In this document: positions 51,285 to 59,466 of the stretch, one piece after another
Numbering within the stretch: the first letter of the stretch is position 1
Layout: every line of letters starts with the position of its first letter
Assembly (NCBI GenBank): GCA_964250765.1
Contig: CAXUHF010000004.1
Span: forward strand, 1 to 64,000
Reading direction: 5' to 3'
Source: JBBQVS01 sp964250765
Lineage (GTDB): Bacteria; Chloroflexota; Ktedonobacteria; Ktedonobacterales; Ktedonobacteraceae
DNA length: 64,000 nt
Made by a program: the position numbers and the translations under genes
Notes under the pieces: model-generated
The model's database searches: none
What the model was told of the DNA's origin: nothing
Seen by the model: only the letters and a program-made list of their open reading frames with translations

Positions 51285-51647
51285 CACAGTACCATTTTTC
51301 GGGACTTCACATGGATCAAGACAAGAAAATTATACTCATACTTCCTCACTTTGTGTTAATCGGGAACATGAGCTAGTGTTACTCACCGAGACCACCTGAA
51401 ACAAAAAACTTTGCTTTTTTTGGCTGAACAATGGCACACCTTAGGGTTAGATGAAACTCCACTAGAGAAGACACGCGTTTCGCAATTTGAAGCTTTAGCC
51501 TTTGCCGTTTAAAAACTTCGCCAACAGGATCAAAGTGTGTATGAACCACCTTGTTCAGAAGCGAGATGAAATTTGGTACTCAAGTTTACCACTATCAGCT
51601 CTAAGAGCTGTTTATTTGAGTTGTGAGTAGATTGAAATTTATCACCC
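51285..51647. other. Degenerate stretch with gene fragments
   Basis: One frame reads LAEQWHTLGLDETPLEKTR, then FEALAFAV and a stop, and continues KLRQQDQSVYEPP after it. It looks like a decayed coding region interrupted by stops, but I do not recognise the family. Bordered by the hydrolase promoter. Confidence 0.35.
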
Positions 51648-51676
51648 TTGACAAACTAGACAAAATGCTTTACTAT
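51648..51676 (+). promoter_or_regulatory. Promoter of alpha/beta hydrolase
   Basis: TTGACA (51648-51653), 17-nt spacer, TACTAT (51671-51676). The operator begins at the last base of the -10 box. Confidence 0.75.
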
Positions 51677-51705
51677 ATAGACAGTTATTTTGTCTATATA
51701 GACAA
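51676..51705. promoter_or_regulatory. Putative MarR operator upstream of hydrolase
   Basis: TATAGACA-N7-TGTCTATA (51676-51698), overlapped by the perfect palindrome TTGTCTATATAGACAA (51690-51705). The same 8-7-8 dyad lies upstream of the marR gene (53693-53715), so the regulator likely controls both. Confidence 0.75.
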
Positions 51706-51763
51706 ACTATCGAGAAGAGTTAATCTCAACATCCCTCTATGCTTTACAGAGAAAGGAAGTATC

Positions 51764-53083
51764 ATGCCTATCGTACCTGCCGCCGTTCAAAAGCGCTCCG
51801 CGCGTTTTGCCAGCCAACGCTGGCTTCTCGATACTGTCATCAAGCTCATTGGTCCAGAGTGGGACCAACCCCGACTCCTGTATATGAGTGCCCCATGCAG
51901 CCCAGACGCTCAGTCCGCGATTATGGGGCTTCGTGCTACTATTAAGAAGTATGACGACATGGCTCCCGAAATGACCAAAGCCGCTCGCCGTATGGAACTG
52001 CGAGCCAAGCAAATGCTGCAGCAGGGCCACACCGTGACTGCTAGCGATTACTTCTTCGCTGCCTCAGTCCTGTACGGTGGTGCCCAGTGGCCCATCTTCG
52101 ACAACACCCCTTTCAACCTCGCACTCGGAGAAAAGAAGAACGAGTGCTATATGGAATACATTCGCTTAGCCGATCACCCTGTCGAACGGGTAGAGATTCC
52201 CTATCAGGGCCGAACATTGGCGGGCTACTTCCACCTGCCACTAGGTTACTCTGGGGGGCGTCTGCCGTGTCTGGTCATGGTTAGCGGTATGGATGGCATC
52301 AAGGAATTCACGATCTCCTCGTCGGCGGATCGCTACCTGCGGCGTGGCTTCGCGTGCTTATGCCTCGACGGTCCTGGGCAGGGTGAGTCTCTGACGCGCG
52401 GCATCTGGTACGATCCGGAGACCTACGGCGAGTGCGGTACCTCCGCTTACGAGTGGCTGGCAAACAGGAGCGAGGTCGATACCGACAAGGTCATGGCCTT
52501 TGGCCTCAGCTTTGGGTCCTACTGGGCCACTCAGATCACAGCAGCGGAGCCACGTTATGCTGCCTGCGCTGTCACCTACACCTGCTTCGAGCCGCAGGAC
52601 TACCCCTTACTGCAGATGGCTTCGCCGACATTCAAACAGCGACTCATGTATATGACGGGCATCCATGACGAAGCCGCCTTCGACGCTATGACGGAGAAAC
52701 TGGATGTCCGACCTTTGAGCGAGAAGATTCGCGTCCCGTACTTGGTGATCGCGGGGGAGGACGACGAGCTGAGCGATGTCGGCTACACGTTCGAGCATTT
52801 GAACCATGTGCAAGGACCCAAGACGCTGGTCCTCTACAGCGGAGAATTGCACGGGTTGGGGGATACCCGTTCGAGCCAACTAGGTCCATTTAACCTTGTC
52901 CTTCTAGCAGACTGGCTCCGTGACCGGGCAGATGGCAAGCCATTGGACTCGGAGTACATCGTGGTGGACTCACAAGGGCAATTGCACAGTCAGCCCTGGG
53001 GCGAGAACCGCGTTTACGAGTACGGGGCACCGATGGACTTCCGGCACCTGTTCGGAGACACTCCAGAGACGGGTACGGCGTAG
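51764..53083 (+). CDS. Alpha/beta hydrolase (FrsA/2,6-dihydroxypseudooxynicotine hydrolase-like)
   Basis: A 439-aa two-part hydrolase: a helical N-terminal region (about 1-135) and a hydrolase fold with oxyanion loop VMVSGMDGIKE, nucleophile Ser in AFGLSFGSYWA (about residue 248), Asp in VIAGEDDELSD and His in YSGELHGLGD. This layout matches cofactor-free C-C or amide bond hydrolases and esterases with an N-terminal cap. ATG at 51764 has AAAGGAAG upstream. An MarR gene lies convergent downstream (53203-53658), and identical operator dyads lie by both promoters, so an aromatic or other hydrophobic inducer is likely. Confidence 0.85.
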   Translation: MPIVPAAVQKRSARFASQRWLLDTVIKLIGPEWDQPRLLYMSAPCSPDAQSAIMGLRATIKKYDDMAPEMTKAARRMELRAKQMLQQGHTVTASDYFFAASVLYGGAQWPIFDNTPFNLALGEKKNECYMEYIRLADHPVERVEIPYQGRTLAGYFHLPLGYSGGRLPCLVMVSGMDGIKEFTISSSADRYLRRGFACLCLDGPGQGESLTRGIWYDPETYGECGTSAYEWLANRSEVDTDKVMAFGLSFGSYWATQITAAEPRYAACAVTYTCFEPQDYPLLQMASPTFKQRLMYMTGIHDEAAFDAMTEKLDVRPLSEKIRVPYLVIAGEDDELSDVGYTFEHLNHVQGPKTLVLYSGELHGLGDTRSSQLGPFNLVLLADWLRDRADGKPLDSEYIVVDSQGQLHSQPWGENRVYEYGAPMDFRHLFGDTPETGTA

Positions 53084-53202
53084 CGCGGCGGTTGAAATGC
53101 CACACCTCGAAACAGAGAAGTCCTCGCTGGGTCCGTTTCCCATTCATGGAACCAACGCGACGATGATCCATGACTTCAGCAGAGGTGGCAGAGCAATGTG
53201 TT

Positions 53203-53658
53203 TCACCGCTTGCCATCTCTGTTCTCAAGAATCACTGTCGTCAAGTGGCGAAGTAAGGCCAGGAGGTGTTCCATCTCCTGGCTCCCAAGCTGTTCACTCC
53301 ACTGCGCTTGTGTTTCCAGTATGGTCTGGCTCACGACCACCTGGGCTGCTTGACCCTTTGTCGTGCGGCGCACCAATTGCGCTCGTCCGTCAGTTGGATC
53401 TGGAACGCGTTCGACGTAGCCATGTTCCTCCAGAGAGGCAACGAGGTATCCCATCGCTTGCTTAGTCATATCAGCACGTTCTGCCAGATCAACAACACGA
53501 TCCCCCGTGTCACTGAGATACAGAAAGATGGGCAGATAGGCTGGACGCAGTTCGTGAAATCCAGCAGCAGCATAAGCTTCTAGGACATGCTGCTGGATGA
53601 TGCTAAAAGGGATGGCAAGCAGACCACCAAGCAACAGTTCTTTGATTCGTACCGTCAT
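53203..53658 (-). CDS. MarR-family transcriptional regulator
   Basis: A 151-aa protein with the winged-helix look of MarR: helices HVLEAYAAAGFHELRPAYLPIFLYLSDTGDRVVDLAERADMTKQAMGYLVASLEEHGYVERVPDPTDGRAQLV, in which the recognition helix is TKQAMGYLVASLE and the wing has DPTDGRAQ. It usually binds DNA as a dimer until a ligand releases it. The start at 53658 has GAGGATG upstream; a longer frame is open to 53763. Its own promoter has TATACT (53722-53727) and the operator lies just downstream, so it is probably self-repressing. Confidence 0.9.
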   Translation of the reverse strand: MTVRIKELLLGGLLAIPFSIIQQHVLEAYAAAGFHELRPAYLPIFLYLSDTGDRVVDLAERADMTKQAMGYLVASLEEHGYVERVPDPTDGRAQLVRRTTKGQAAQVVVSQTILETQAQWSEQLGSQEMEHLLALLRHLTTVILENRDGKR

Positions 53659-53692
53659 AACATCCTCGATAAGAGCAATAACATTTTTCCCA

Positions 53693-53715
53693 TATAGACA
53701 ATACTTTTGTCTATA
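53693..53715. promoter_or_regulatory. Putative MarR auto-operator
   Basis: TATAGACA-N7-TGTCTATA, the same as the site before the hydrolase. It begins 7 nt downstream of the -10 box TATACT (53722-53727, minus strand), at the expected transcription start, 35 nt before the ATG. Confidence 0.72.
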
Positions 53716-53763
53716 CGAGAGAGTATAGCACATGAGAAAAGAATCTCTTTCACGGGACATCAA

Positions 53764-53932
53764 CTCACATGTTTGGTGAAGCTAAGTTTCACGCAAGTCG
53801 ATGTTGTCAGTGGAATGGAAAGTCGCGCTTAGAGCACATGATCAGTCTGGAAGTGACGCCATTTCAAGCCTGAGAAGGTGTGCAGAGACGTCTCACAAAC
53901 GTTGATTTCTTGCGACTGTGAGGGAGTATCTA
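53764..53932. pseudogene. Possible transposase tail fragment
   Basis: Plus-strand reading gives MFGEAKFHASRCCQWNGKSR and LEHMISLEVTPF before a stop; F-G-E-A-K then a basic segment recalls the end of IS1182/IS4-type transposases (FGEAK-x-x-H-G-L). The frame is short and damaged; low certainty. Confidence 0.35.
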
Positions 53933-54565
53933 TCAGGAATCAGTGCGCCAATTGCTTCCGGCCAATCCATAAAGAAGAAGCGCGACAATCTGCTCAGGCA
54001 AGTGATCATCCAGGGGACGATGTGTGACCTGCGACCGAGCCAGGAGTGGCCCTATCGCAGCTTCCACGAGAAAGTCAGCATCGACCTCCTCAGAAAGTTC
54101 TCCACGTGCTTGGGCTCTCTGGACAATCGCTACGGTCTTGCTCAGCCGATCACTCCAATAAGCAAGGCGCACTTCTTCTAGTTCCGGCTGGCTGTTGGGT
54201 CCCACGACAATCTGTGAGATCACCTGTCCCAACGGCGTCTGGATGCGTGCAATGATTCCACGCAGCAGTTCGAGCAGATCACCTGGAAAACTTCCTGTAT
54301 CTGGCGTTGGTGTCTCTAAAGCACTATAATCCTGCAACGCTTCCGCTACTATTGCTGCCTTGGTTCCCCAGCGGCGAAACAGCGAGACTTCATTGACGCC
54401 TGATCGCGCGGCAATGTCTTTTGTCGTCATCCCTTCATAGCCTCGTTGACGTAAGAGTTCGAGCGTGGCTGCCAGCACTCCCTGCCGAACACGCGTGCTT
54501 CGTCCACCGAGGCGTCTTTTTGGCTCTGCTGCTTTCTGGATAGGAACGGGTAGATGGTTCTTCAT
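53933..54565 (-). CDS. TetR-family transcriptional regulator
   Basis: A 210-aa TetR: basic tail, then helix-turn-helix LELLRQRGYEGMTTKDIAARSGVNEVSLFRRWGTKAAIVAEAL, where the recognition helix is NEVSLFRRW. The C-terminal ligand part is helical, with LVEAAIGPLLARSQVT. The ATG at 54565 lies 7 nt after a -10 box (TATACT, 54572-54577), so the transcript would be leaderless, with GTG a possible start two codons earlier. It is divergent to the 4-TM protein gene at 54714; the two promoters are in the same perfect palindrome. Confidence 0.85.
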   Translation of the reverse strand: MKNHLPVPIQKAAEPKRRLGGRSTRVRQGVLAATLELLRQRGYEGMTTKDIAARSGVNEVSLFRRWGTKAAIVAEALQDYSALETPTPDTGSFPGDLLELLRGIIARIQTPLGQVISQIVVGPNSQPELEEVRLAYWSDRLSKTVAIVQRAQARGELSEEVDADFLVEAAIGPLLARSQVTHRPLDDHLPEQIVALLLYGLAGSNWRTDS

Positions 54566-54643
54566 AACCACAGTATATCAGAGAGAGAAGGGAAAAGTAA
54601 GTGGTACTTGCTTTTCCCTTCTCTCTCTGATATACTGTGGTTA
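54565..54643. promoter_or_regulatory. Palindromic divergent promoter region
   Basis: 33-bp exact arms (54565-54597, 54611-54643) around a 13-nt partly symmetrical centre. Because the arms are mirror copies, the promoters are the same on both strands: plus TTGCTT (54608-54613), 17 nt, TATACT (54631-54636); minus TTACTT (54595-54600), 17 nt, TATACT (54572-54577). Likely the operator region of the TetR. Confidence 0.8.
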
Positions 54644-54713
54644 AAGCAAGTAATGCTTTCTTTAGAAACGAAAGGAAGAACTGTATGCCATCTCTTTCCG
54701 TGAAGGTCGAGAT

Positions 54714-55196
54714 ATGAGTGGTTGGGAAAATTTTTTCCTAGGTGAATTAGGTGCGTCAGCCGCGCTGGCTGGACTCATCTTTGTCGGACTCTCCATCAAC
54801 TTACAAAAGATTATGGAGACGTCACACTTACCAAATCGGGTATTAGAAGCCTTGGTGGTATTGGTCGCTGTCCTCTTTCTTGCTTCGCTCATGCTGATCC
54901 CGAATCAGTCCTTCCTTGCCATTGGAATCGAAGTCCTGCTCCTTGGACTCTGTGAGTGGATCATCATCATGGTTCTGCAAATCGACAGTCTGCGCAAAAT
55001 GCAAGCGAAGTTTCGTCTGGCATTCGCACGGGTTATTCTCATCTGTCAAATGGCAACCCTCTCGTTGATCATTGCGGGCGTTGTCTTCCTGACAGGAGGA
55101 ACGGAGGGCTTCTATTGGATTGTTGCAGCAACGTTGCTCTCCTTCCTCGCCACTTTTTTTGATACCTGGGTCTTAGTGATTGAGATTAATCGGTAG
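54714..55196 (+). CDS. Four- or five-TM membrane protein (unknown)
   Basis: A 160-aa protein with hydrophobic segments at about 12-30, 45-64, 66-85, 100-122 and 130-152. The beginning reads MSGWENFFLGELGASAALAGL. No known motif. GAAGG precedes the ATG by 8 nt. It is divergent from the TetR gene, which likely controls it. A damaged second copy (57926-58426) on the other strand shares almost the last 110 residues with about a dozen changes by eye. Confidence 0.7.
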   Translation: MSGWENFFLGELGASAALAGLIFVGLSINLQKIMETSHLPNRVLEALVVLVAVLFLASLMLIPNQSFLAIGIEVLLLGLCEWIIIMVLQIDSLRKMQAKFRLAFARVILICQMATLSLIIAGVVFLTGGTEGFYWIVAATLLSFLATFFDTWVLVIEINR

Positions 55197-55357
55197 GAAG
55201 CCAATTTGAGCAACTCAAGTGAACGATGCGATGCTCAAGTTGGCTTCTGTGCCGATTAACATCATCAAGTAAAGGTAGAAAAGCTTTTGTACCAGTTCTT
55301 TCGGAAACCAGCATGTTTCAAACAAATCATCCACGCTCAGGGATGATATGATCAGGG

Positions 55358-56617
55358 TTAATTCCAGATGACGGGCAAATGCGCAGGTCCAAACGTCGCT
55401 GTCTCATCCGGTCGCCAAGGCACCTCTTCGGGAGCAACCGCTAGCCGGATATTTGGCAAGCGTCGGAGCAATGTAGTCCACAGGACTTGTAATTCCATGC
55501 GTGCGACCTGCTGTCCGAGGCAGGCATGAATCCCCCGACCAAAGGTGACCATCGGGTTGATTTCCCGATCAAAGTTTATCTCTCTGGCATCAGGAAAGAC
55601 GGACTCGTCATTATTTGCCGCGAGCACATCTAACATTAACACCGATCCCGGATGGATTGTGGTTCCACTCAAGGTTATATCACCGCGTGCAATGCGTGGA
55701 CGTGCCCAACCAATCGGCGTGATACGCAAGATTTCTTCAATGGCTCTCGCCATGCGCTCTGAATCGTCCAGACGCTCACGCAACTGGGCAATCAGCTCGG
55801 GACGTTGCAGCAGTATAAAGGCAGAGTTGGTAAATGTTGTACTCACTGTCTCGAAGCCAGCAGCGATAAGTCCTCCAGCGAGCGAGATCAGCTCCTGTTG
55901 AGTAATGACCTCATCTCCCTGCTCAAACGCTTTTACTAAGGTTCCAAGCACAGTGTCGCCTGGCTGCTGGCGCTCTCGCTCAATGAGAGGGAACAGATAG
56001 GCACCCATCTGCATCTGCTCCGACTGGAGTTCTTGTACGGAGATCGTGGTTGAGATCAGAGCGTTTCCCCACTTACGAAACTGAAGTTCATCTTTGGCAG
56101 GCACGCCGAGCATTTCGCAGACCACTGCCATCGGCGTTTGAATAGCATAGTCTTCAAACAGGTCTACTGGCGGTCCAGCTTGCTCCATGGCATCCACGAG
56201 CGTGTTGGTCAACGCAACCACACGCGGCATCAGTGCATTCGCCGCTTTCACCGTGAACGCCTGAGTGATCAGACGGCGCGTCTTATTGTGGCGGGCATCG
56301 GATACGCTGAACAGGGACTCTCCTTCTCCACCACTGCCCACCGTTTGTCCAACAGTAGTACGAGGCACGTCGCCATCCGAAACCTGAATCATTCCACTCT
56401 TTGGATCGGACCAAGCCTTAACGACATCATCATGTCGAGTCAACAGGAATGCATCTCCACCAAAGGGCATCTGCACAGGTGCAACCGGACATTCCCGTCG
56501 CACCCGATCATAGATCGCAGGACATTCCAGGCTATGGTCAGCAAAGGGAATGGGATATGTGAGCTTTTCTTCTGATGACGTTGTTTGCGGGTCATTCGTG
56601 TTATCTATTGATGTCAT
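55358..56617 (-). CDS. Cytochrome P450
   Basis: A 419-aa bacterial P450, using ferredoxin as electron donor. I-helix GGLIAAGFETVSTTFTN (acid-alcohol region as GFETVS, with Glu instead of Asp), ExxR in AIEEILR (about residue 296), RIARGDITLSGTTIHPG, and heme Cys loop FGRGIHACLGQQVAR (FGxGxHxCxG, about residues 360-374). It likely hydroxylates a small hydrophobic substrate. ATG at 56617 has AAAGGAA 12 nt upstream. The ferredoxin gene is 45 nt upstream and a TetR gene 61 nt further, all on the minus strand. Confidence 0.95.
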   Translation of the reverse strand: MTSIDNTNDPQTTSSEEKLTYPIPFADHSLECPAIYDRVRRECPVAPVQMPFGGDAFLLTRHDDVVKAWSDPKSGMIQVSDGDVPRTTVGQTVGSGGEGESLFSVSDARHNKTRRLITQAFTVKAANALMPRVVALTNTLVDAMEQAGPPVDLFEDYAIQTPMAVVCEMLGVPAKDELQFRKWGNALISTTISVQELQSEQMQMGAYLFPLIERERQQPGDTVLGTLVKAFEQGDEVITQQELISLAGGLIAAGFETVSTTFTNSAFILLQRPELIAQLRERLDDSERMARAIEEILRITPIGWARPRIARGDITLSGTTIHPGSVLMLDVLAANNDESVFPDAREINFDREINPMVTFGRGIHACLGQQVARMELQVLWTTLLRRLPNIRLAVAPEEVPWRPDETATFGPAHLPVIWN

Positions 56618-56662
56618 GAATGGGTATTCCTTTCGCTTTGAGAACAATGAGATACAATCTCA

Positions 56663-56905
56663 CTAACTATTACTAGTCTCTTCTACAATGGTCAGCTCTG
56701 TGGTCTGTTCCTCGTCTTCTATATGGAAAACGCCTGCTGGACACAGCTCGACAGCTTGTCTGACGCGATTCACTAATGCAAGAGGAGGGTGTTCGTGTAA
56801 AATGTGGACGACGCCATCCTCGTCGCGTTGCCCAAAAACCTGGGGACTGGCGAGGACACAGGAACCGCTCGCGATACATTTATCGGTTGAAGCGATAACA
56901 CGCAT
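56663..56905 (-). CDS. Single-cluster ferredoxin, P450 partner
   Basis: An 80-aa 3Fe-4S-type ferredoxin: CIASGSCVLASPQVF (CxxxxxC; the middle Cys of a 4Fe motif is replaced) and CPAGVFHIE. Such ferredoxins donate electrons to P450s; the next gene on the same strand is a P450. A matching ferredoxin reductase is not here. ATG at 56905 has GAAAGGAAGAGACC upstream. Confidence 0.9.
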   Translation of the reverse strand: MRVIASTDKCIASGSCVLASPQVFGQRDEDGVVHILHEHPPLALVNRVRQAVELCPAGVFHIEDEEQTTELTIVEETSNS

Positions 56906-56966
56906 GGGTCTCTTCCTTTCTTTCGAGTGCGCCTTGCTAGGATCGCGCTGAGCGATCCTAGCAAGC

Positions 56967-57575
56967 CTATTCTTTGGTCTTCTCGAGAAGCATTGTCAGC
57001 AGGAAATGGGAAAGGTGCTGAGTGAGTTCCTCAAGTGAGTCATCCATTCCTAGTACATCAACGGCAGTGTTGATCGCTCCTATGATCGTTACTGCTGCCA
57101 TGTCTTGATCGAGATCCTGGCGGAAGATACCCGCGCGGATGCCGCGAGCGATCAGCCCTCGAGGGATCTCAAGAAACTGGATACGCGTGGCTTGGCTGTA
57201 GGAGGAATCCAAGAGTTTTGTCAACCTGGGATCATGTATCACCGCAAAAAGATACTGGTACTGTTGCTGCACTTGCAGGGCTGCAAGCATAAGAGCCTGG
57301 AGGGCTGCACGAGGATCATCTGCGTGCGCTGCCTGAGTCGCTTGCAATTGTGCAAGAGCATCCGCAACAACCCGTTGGACAATCGCTCGCAAGAGGTCTT
57401 CACGATTGGCGAAGTGACCATACAGTGTGCCAACACCGAGATGGGCTTGTCTAGCAACTTCATTCATTTCGAGATCCAGTCCACATTCAGCAAAAACGGA
57501 CTGAGCTACTTGAAGAATACGTGCTCGGTTTGCCGTAGCATCAGCGCGTTTCGTCGATCCTCCCGAATGCACCAT
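56967..57575 (-). CDS. TetR-family transcriptional regulator
   Basis: A 202-aa TetR: ANRARILQVAQSVFAECGLDLEMNEVARQAHLGVGTLYGHFANREDLLRAIV, with recognition helix GVGTLYGHF. C-terminal ligand domain of the usual length. Start ATG at 57575 with GGAG just upstream; a GTG lies 7 codons earlier. It lies directly upstream of ferredoxin and P450 on the same strand, so it may be the first gene of a self-controlled operon. No clear operator found by eye. Confidence 0.85.
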   Translation of the reverse strand: MVHSGGSTKRADATANRARILQVAQSVFAECGLDLEMNEVARQAHLGVGTLYGHFANREDLLRAIVQRVVADALAQLQATQAAHADDPRAALQALMLAALQVQQQYQYLFAVIHDPRLTKLLDSSYSQATRIQFLEIPRGLIARGIRAGIFRQDLDQDMAAVTIIGAINTAVDVLGMDDSLEELTQHLSHFLLTMLLEKTKE

Positions 57576-57925
57576 GTTCTCCACCCCCTTTGGCACACAC
57601 AGAAAGATGCATGCCTATAAATCGAAGTCGAATTCCTATTCACATTATGGCAGGTACAGGTAGGAGTTGTCAAGCTTGCCGAAAATGCCATCGTATGGTT
57701 GAAATATCCCTTACCGTTGATAGCGTGGGACTTTTGACCCATTTTTAGCACTTCCAACCTTTTGTCTCACAATTCCCGTCAATTGTCTGGTCTTTTGAGA
57801 TTCTTCAAGGGGCGTTCGTGCTCGTGGAGATGGTGCGCTACAATCTCAAAAAAGGAGAGCAACATGTCGCAGAAAACGGCTGATTGAGAGTGTGAACGAA
57901 GATATTCCCATCTCCCATTCCTTTC
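57576..57925. other. Intergenic region with a truncated gene start
   Basis: 350 bp without an intact gene. At 57853-57887 (plus strand) AGGAGAGCAAC is followed by ATG-TCG-CAG-AAA-ACG-GCT-GAT-TGA: a good ribosome site and start but stop after 7 codons, as though a gene had been cut off. The rest shows nothing clear. Confidence 0.4.
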
Positions 57926-58426
57926 CTACCGATTAATCTCAATCACTAAGACCCAGGCATCGAAAAAAGTGGTGAGGAAGGAGAGCAACGTCGCTGCAAC
58001 AATCCAATAGAAGCCCTCAATTCCTCCTGTCAGGAAGACAACGCCCGCAATGATCAACGAGAGGGTTGCCATTTGGCAGACAAGAATAACCCGTGCGAAT
58101 GCCAGACGAAACTTCGCTGGCATTTTGTGCAGGCTGTCGATTTGCAGAAACACGATGATGAGCCACTCACAGCTCCCAAGGAGCAGGACTTCGATTCCAA
58201 TAGCAAGGAAGGACTGATTCGGGATCAGTAGGAGCGAAGTAAGAAAGAGGACAGCAACCAAAATCTTCCGAACGGACAGAGACCCGATGACCCAAGTGTT
58301 GATCCAGAAAAAACGGGTCTCCTCCTCGGACAACGAGTCCATCTGATGGGCAAAACCGATCCGCGAATAGAGTTGCGGTGCTCGTGCCAGACGCTTCTCC
58401 AATCCTGGCGTACCGAGCAAAATCAA
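57926..58426 (-). pseudogene. Chimeric ORF: transposon-ATPase fragment joined to the 4-TM protein copy
   Basis: A 166-codon frame. Residues 1-40 (LLGTPGLEKRLARAPQLYSR and GFAHQMDSLSEEETRFF) recall the sensor region of ExeA/TniB/MuB-type transposition ATPases (G-T-P-x-L-E-x-R-L, Y-S-R-I-G). From about residue 52 on (LVAVLFL, then IPNQSFLAIGIEVLLLG...) it is a second copy of the 54714 membrane protein, without its first 45 residues. A break must have joined the two. No real start codon context is seen (the first ATG is the M of MILLG), so it is likely not functional. Confidence 0.65.
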
Positions 58427-58521
58427 GCCAAATCCCCTACGATCATAGTTTACATCCTTTTGCTGTTGTCAGGGTAAGAAGTCTGTAAACGTCCCACTAA
58501 TGTCGGTTCCGACATGAAACT

Positions 58522-59202
58522 TTATTGTGTTACCTTCTCTACATCAAGAATAAGGTTGGCTATCTCGCTCAGATTCGCTCCGATAATGTCTGGACGTGGA
58601 ACGAGGGGATCGAGTACTTTTCCAGGTCTAGCAACAAAGGCCGCTGCGCAACCAGCACTCAATGCTCCAGCAATATCCCAGTCATGCGCTGCTACTAAGC
58701 GGACTTGATGCCTTGACACTCCTAGTTGCTCTGCAGCCATATGATAAGGCTCATACGCAGGTTTCAAGCGATGAACAGTATCAGCAGATAGGACCTGCTC
58801 GAAAAGATCACGCAATCCCGCATTCGTGAGTTGCGCTTCGGCTACTTCTTGTGTTGAGTTTGTCAAGGTGGCGAGGCGTAGACCAGCATTACGTAGACGC
58901 TCGAGGCTTGAACGCACCTCAGGATGAGGAGGAAGTTGTTTCATCGTATCGCTCAGTCTTCTCCTATCTGTATCTGCAAGCGTCACTCCTCTGGATAATG
59001 CCACTATCTCTAGGGCAGCCGCACCAATCGCACCAAAGTCTGAGTACGTATGTGTAACGGTTGAGACCAGTGCCGAATGAATCATTTGCATGAACCACTC
59101 TTGACGCACTATCGCAGTTCCAAAAAGATCGACAAACAATGAATCAAGTGCTTGTAAATCGAGCAGCGTCTCATTAACATCAAAGACAAGGACCCGTGCC
59201 AT
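58522..59202 (-). CDS. Haloacid dehalogenase, type II (HAD superfamily)
   Basis: A 226-aa HAD enzyme. VLVFDVNETLLD (nucleophile Asp 7, with Asn at +2 as in L-2-haloacid dehalogenases instead of Asp), LATLTNSTQEV (Thr-Asn-Ser, motif II), RLKPAYEPYHMA (motif III Lys) and VAAHDWDIAGALSAGCAAAFV (motif IV). Type II enzymes swap halogen for hydroxyl on 2-haloacids, but many members are phosphatases or unknown. The ATG at 59202 has AAAGGAAAAAGCG. Single gene. Confidence 0.88.
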   Translation of the reverse strand: MARVLVFDVNETLLDLQALDSLFVDLFGTAIVRQEWFMQMIHSALVSTVTHTYSDFGAIGAAALEIVALSRGVTLADTDRRRLSDTMKQLPPHPEVRSSLERLRNAGLRLATLTNSTQEVAEAQLTNAGLRDLFEQVLSADTVHRLKPAYEPYHMAAEQLGVSRHQVRLVAAHDWDIAGALSAGCAAAFVARPGKVLDPLVPRPDIIGANLSEIANLILDVEKVTQ

Positions 59203-59376
59203 CGCTTTTTCCTTTCATATGATCATCACTGGATAAACGTTAACACATTGTGTTCTTCGGTAATCGTTACTGTATTCGCCTGTCAGTGTCTTTCTGACGA
59301 AAAGATACGACGTACCATATAACTAGGAAAACTGCTCATGGAGCAGTCGAGTCACAGAGCAAGAGAAATTGGCTAG

Positions 59377-59410
59377 AGAAGCCTGTTGATGACCAACAGG
59401 CTTCTTCTTC
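59377..59410. terminator. Hairpin terminator
   Basis: AGAAGCCTGTTG, loop, CAACAGGCTTCT, then CTTCTTC. Follows the DUF998 gene (stop 59467) on the minus strand. The 59203-59376 stretch upstream of the HAD gene shows nothing else clear. Confidence 0.5.
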
Positions 59411-59466
59411 ACTCACATCTGGGTAAGTGTATAGTACTATCCCGTTTCCTTGTGGTCAACTCATGA

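Noticed and set aside
52920..53465. 181-codon plus-strand frame spanning the hydrolase end and marR
   Set aside because: Overlaps two well-supported genes in other frames; no motif.
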